Of a stretch of DNA of 64,000 bases, positions 61,467-64,000 are shown one piece after another. Within the stretch, counting starts at the first letter, position 1. The number at the start of each line of letters is the position of its first letter. Under the pieces are notes generated by a model that saw only the letters and a program-made list of their open reading frames with translations, had not been told where the DNA came from and did no database searches. Position numbers and translations under genes: made by a program. The DNA is from Straminergon stramineum (Eukaryota; Streptophyta; Bryopsida; Hypnales; Calliergonaceae), in assembly GCA_963920665.1 (NCBI GenBank), contig OY987264.1, forward strand, positions 25,772,906-25,836,905, in the 5' to 3' direction.

Positions 61467-61492
61467 TTAAGGGCTATTCTTAAAATGCTTAA

Positions 61493-62687
61493 CCACCCAT
61501 AATGAATGTTTTAGGAATCCACATCATCCAATTAATCCAACAAAGTTGTTGTGGACCAACATGGTCTGATGGATGATAGAGAACTCTTGCATGTGAGACA
61601 AAAGTACCATTGTTCATCCTTGGAATTTTGTGCAAAAAAGGGGAGGTCTTGCACAATAGTTTGACCTCCAATGATTATTTTCAGGTTTTTTTAACCCCTA
61701 AAGGACCAACCTGTGTTTTTTGGTTGTATAGCAATTTTGGTCAAGTACGTGTGGCTGGAGATTTCCATATTTTTGACCCAAATTTTAATAGAAGGTGTGG
61801 ACGAGGAATATCTTTCAAATGCACAAAATCTCATGACATTTGGAAATACAAGTCAAAAGTTATAGCCTAATATTTTGTTTTTTTTCGTAAATGGGCAGTC
61901 CGGGCATATTTTTAAAAATCACTTTTTTCAAAAAGTGAAATTTGAAATTGGTTCTCTAGAGTTATATATACTTGGAAAGCTTTGAATCATTCCATTTTGA
62001 TCAAGGAGTCAAAAGTTATGAGGATTTTTTGTTTGCGGGTAGTTATGGATTTTCTACTCTAAAATAAACTTTAAAGTCTTTTATCTTACTCAATTTTCAA
62101 TATTTTTGGAAAAAAATAAAATCATACGATGTAGATTGTTTATTATAACATTGCAACCATTGGCATTGACATTTTTCAATTCCATAATTAAATTCTTAGC
62201 AATCTAGTATTTTGAATCATTCTCTACTACTATCTACTAACTATTTTTTTCCTATATGTTGCACAATTCCAAATGATTTGAAATTTTTCAAGCATGTGGC
62301 GAACTTGTCTAGGAAAAAGAATCCAAAGAAGCACCACCGTTTTGGACATTTTTTCATAGAAAAGTGAGCTTGTGAAGTGCAGCTGCCCTGTTTTTGGAAG
62401 GGCCCAAAAAATGATTTCAATGAATTTCAATGCTTATATCTTGCAATCTATGCGGTGGAAATTTCTGAAATTTTTACCACATGATCTCAAGTCAGTATAC
62501 GACAAGATCCTACGTTTAAATGTGTCAAAAAAGTTTTTTTTTCAAAAATTTGGCACTTGTACTAAAACTGGCAGTTTTGAAGCATTTTCAGTGAAAACAT
62601 AGTCATAGAACTTTAGGGGTTAAAGTAGATGATTCACACTGATTCAAAAAAGAAAATTTCCACGGTGACCAGCCCGTCCTTACAGGG
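61493..62687 (-). mobile_element. Family D element, copy D8, carrying element A6
   Basis: Inverted D copy whose left part (61493-61690) and right part (62624-62687) are separated by A6. Internal D words are present on both sides: TTTGACCTCCAATGA to the left, and TTAAAGTAGATGAT followed by CGGTGACCAGCCCGTCC to the right. Outer TTAA at 61489-61492 and 62688-62691. Confidence 0.8.
61695..62619 (-). mobile_element. Family A element, copy A6, inserted in D8
   Basis: 925 bp, inverted, starting CCCCTAAAGGACC after TTAA (61691-61694) and ending CTTTAGGGG before TTAA (62620-62623). Collinear with A3 and A5. In uninterrupted D copies D2, D3 and D7 the same site reads TTAAAGTAGATGAT with one TTAA (reverse complement of ATCATCTACTTTAA). 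Non-coding. Confidence 0.88.
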
Positions 62688-62691
62688 TTAA

Positions 62692-63783
62692 TATTTATTG
62701 AGGAAGACTCAAGGAAGGTTGTGTAATTTATCAGTGCTAAGAAGAAAGCACTTACAGGTTATCTCACACTACTTTCAACCCTACTTCAAAAATCACCATT
62801 GGGTAATCCTCTAACTACGACAATTTTCATCTGTATTTCAAAAACAACCAGAAAGGCTTCTCTGCACCTGGAGATTCAATCAATCTGTTGGACAATTTAG
62901 ATGGACCCTTACTTTTTTCAGTAAAACAAAGGTTAACTACCGTATTCAGTTCCTAAGCTCACGTGGAGATTTTCGAACGTGTGAACAATGACATGTGAGC
63001 ATTGAACAAGACACCAGGATCATGCACTGAAAGTGAGAAAATCTCTTGCTGAGAGCATGATGCAACCATGTGGTCAGCAGAGCAAAGGCAACTGAATTAG
63101 ATGTTACAGCAAAGTACAGTTGCAGATAGGACCGTAGTACAGCACTTGTCTATGCCTTAGTGGTTACACTTTGGGTGCATGGTGACATACAGGCATTGCT
63201 CCAACCTCAGTTTAACAACGACATTTCATTACAAAGTAATGGATTTAAAGGAAAAAAGTCACGCGACAGTAAAATTCCAACCTAGAGCTCAATGTGCTTA
63301 TATACAAGCCTTGAACAGACCATAACTCACTATGTGCCTACGTCAGGGATTTAGTTGCAGCCCATCTACAGCTTACAGCACAATGTCTTTGTGAATGCAG
63401 CTGAATGCAATACAGCTAACAAGTCCAAGAATGGGCATATTTTTATCATACTTCATCCACAAAGGTGCTCGCAATGTTCAGCAAGCTACTGAGTTTTCCA
63501 TGCTTACATTACCTTCTCATTGGGCAGTATCAGTGGTCTGCAACACACCATGGAGTCAGGTCAGGACACTGCAAACCTCAGGTCATATTTACAAAACATG
63601 ATTCTATTATAGGGTTTAGGGTCATTGATGGATTCTAAGATTCTCCTCTGCAATCAGCGTAGCCCAAGCTTCATAGAAGTAGTAACATGGAGTCCACAGC
63701 AGCCATTTTTAAGTTGGAGAGAGAGAGAGAGAACTGGAGTAAAATAGAACGCTATTAGTTCTGGAGTGAGAATCGAGCTTTAC
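62692..63783. other. Intergenic or 3' gene flank, GC-richer, unresolved
   Basis: Composition is gene-like. The minus strand may hold further exons or the 3' untranslated region of the gene whose exon lies at 63912-63784. Candidate acceptors occur (for example CTGATTGCAG, its AG near 63649), but I cannot choose between them. GGGTTTAGGGT at 63612-63622 is a short telomere-like motif. A GA microsatellite is at 63718-63732. Confidence 0.4.
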
Positions 63784-63912
63784 CTTGGAAGGGTATCGGC
63801 CACTGCCTTCGGGAATAGACCCTCTAATGCTACGAGCGGCAACACGTGATGCTACCCTCCCAGCAAGTTCAGCGGGTAAGAATATCGCTTGCTGCCGAGC
63901 TAGAAAAGGAAG
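63784..63912 (-). CDS. Exon of an unidentified gene, continuing past the window
   Basis: 129 bp bounded by acceptor TTTTCACAG and donor CCAAG|GTAAAG on the minus strand. Only one frame is open; it encodes 43 residues beginning LPFLARQQAIFLPAELAGRV and ending in GSGRYPSK, phase 0 at both ends. The composition (Ala, Arg and Leu rich, amphipathic) is protein-like, and the other two frames have stops. I do not recognise the family. Upstream exons lie beyond 64000. Downstream, reading through the donor reaches TAA after 24 codons, so the exon could also be terminal. Confidence 0.5.
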
Positions 63913-64000
63913 CTGTGAAAATGCAATAACAAAACATCATCACTCACTAACGCTTGCAAAAGACACCAGACTCCACCAATAATAACTGACGTCAATAACT

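Noticed and set aside
14296..62691. Tc1/mariner (TA) or PIF/Harbinger (TAA/TTA) origin for the TTAA-flanked elements
   Set aside because: In copy A2 the outer bases change together with the inner ones (CTAG on both sides), and the empty sites fit a 4-bp duplication. A 2- or 3-bp model leaves unexplained outer matches or asymmetric ends. It is not fully excluded.
1..64000. CRISPR arrays, prokaryotic operons, ribosome binding sites, rRNA or tRNA genes
   Set aside because: Introns, transposon types and telomere-like motifs are those of a plant nuclear genome. No cloverleaf-like tRNA or rRNA sequence was recognised by eye.

Overview
The window looks like nuclear DNA of a land plant with a large, repeat-rich, AT-rich genome, and I think a gymnosperm is most likely. 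Supporting evidence: genes are split by spliceosomal introns, TTTAGGG-type telomere-like motifs occur, a CACTA (En/Spm) DNA transposon is present, and two recognisable plant gene types sit far apart in decayed transposon sequence. The species cannot be fixed from the sequence alone.

Two complete protein-coding genes can be modelled, plus one exon of a third gene that runs off the right end. (1) A 4-exon minus-strand gene (37104 to 32494) encodes a 958-aa RCC1-repeat protein inside a GC-richer island at about 30.5-38 kb; its second intron looks like a minor-spliceosome (U12-type) intron with unusual GT...GG ends. (2) A 3-exon plus-strand gene (58944 to 59950) encodes a 105-aa membrane-anchored DnaJ-type zinc-finger protein. 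(3) A minus-strand exon at 63912-63784 belongs to an unidentified gene.

The rest is mobile-element sequence. About 5.9-13.4 kb is one decayed CACTA element with inverted ends, subterminal repeats, a transposase remnant on the minus strand and a GC-richer block holding a broken coiled-coil ORF. About 29.4-30.2 kb is a long near-perfect hairpin. About 51.4-52.1 kb is a triplicated tandem repeat.

The most notable signal is a group of short non-autonomous DNA elements of several unrelated internal sequences (here called A, B, C, D, E and G; 215 bp to 1.4 kb). Nearly all are flanked by TTAA and begin CCC(C/T)T. Three nested insertions can be compared with an uninterrupted relative inside this same window. 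All three show a 4-bp target-site duplication (TTAA in two hosts, CTAG/TTAA in the third). TTAA targeting with CCCT-type ends is the hallmark of the piggyBac superfamily, which to my knowledge is poorly documented in land plants. No transposase for them is visible here.

Layout: 1-5.9 kb repeats, no gene; 5.9-13.4 CACTA element; 14.3-15.7 element G; 15.7-20.3 AT-rich, no gene; 20.3-21.4 element C inside repeat F; 23.3-24.2 and 27.7-28.7 element A copies; 29.4-30.2 hairpin; 30.2-38 RCC1 gene island; 38.1-38.9 element B inside an A copy; 39-51 repeats H, I, J and an inverted A copy; 51.4-53.3 tandem repeat, F and D copies; 56.8-58.0 stack of E and D elements; 58-60 DnaJ-type gene; 61.1-62.7 E, D and A elements, with A inside D; 63.8 end exon.
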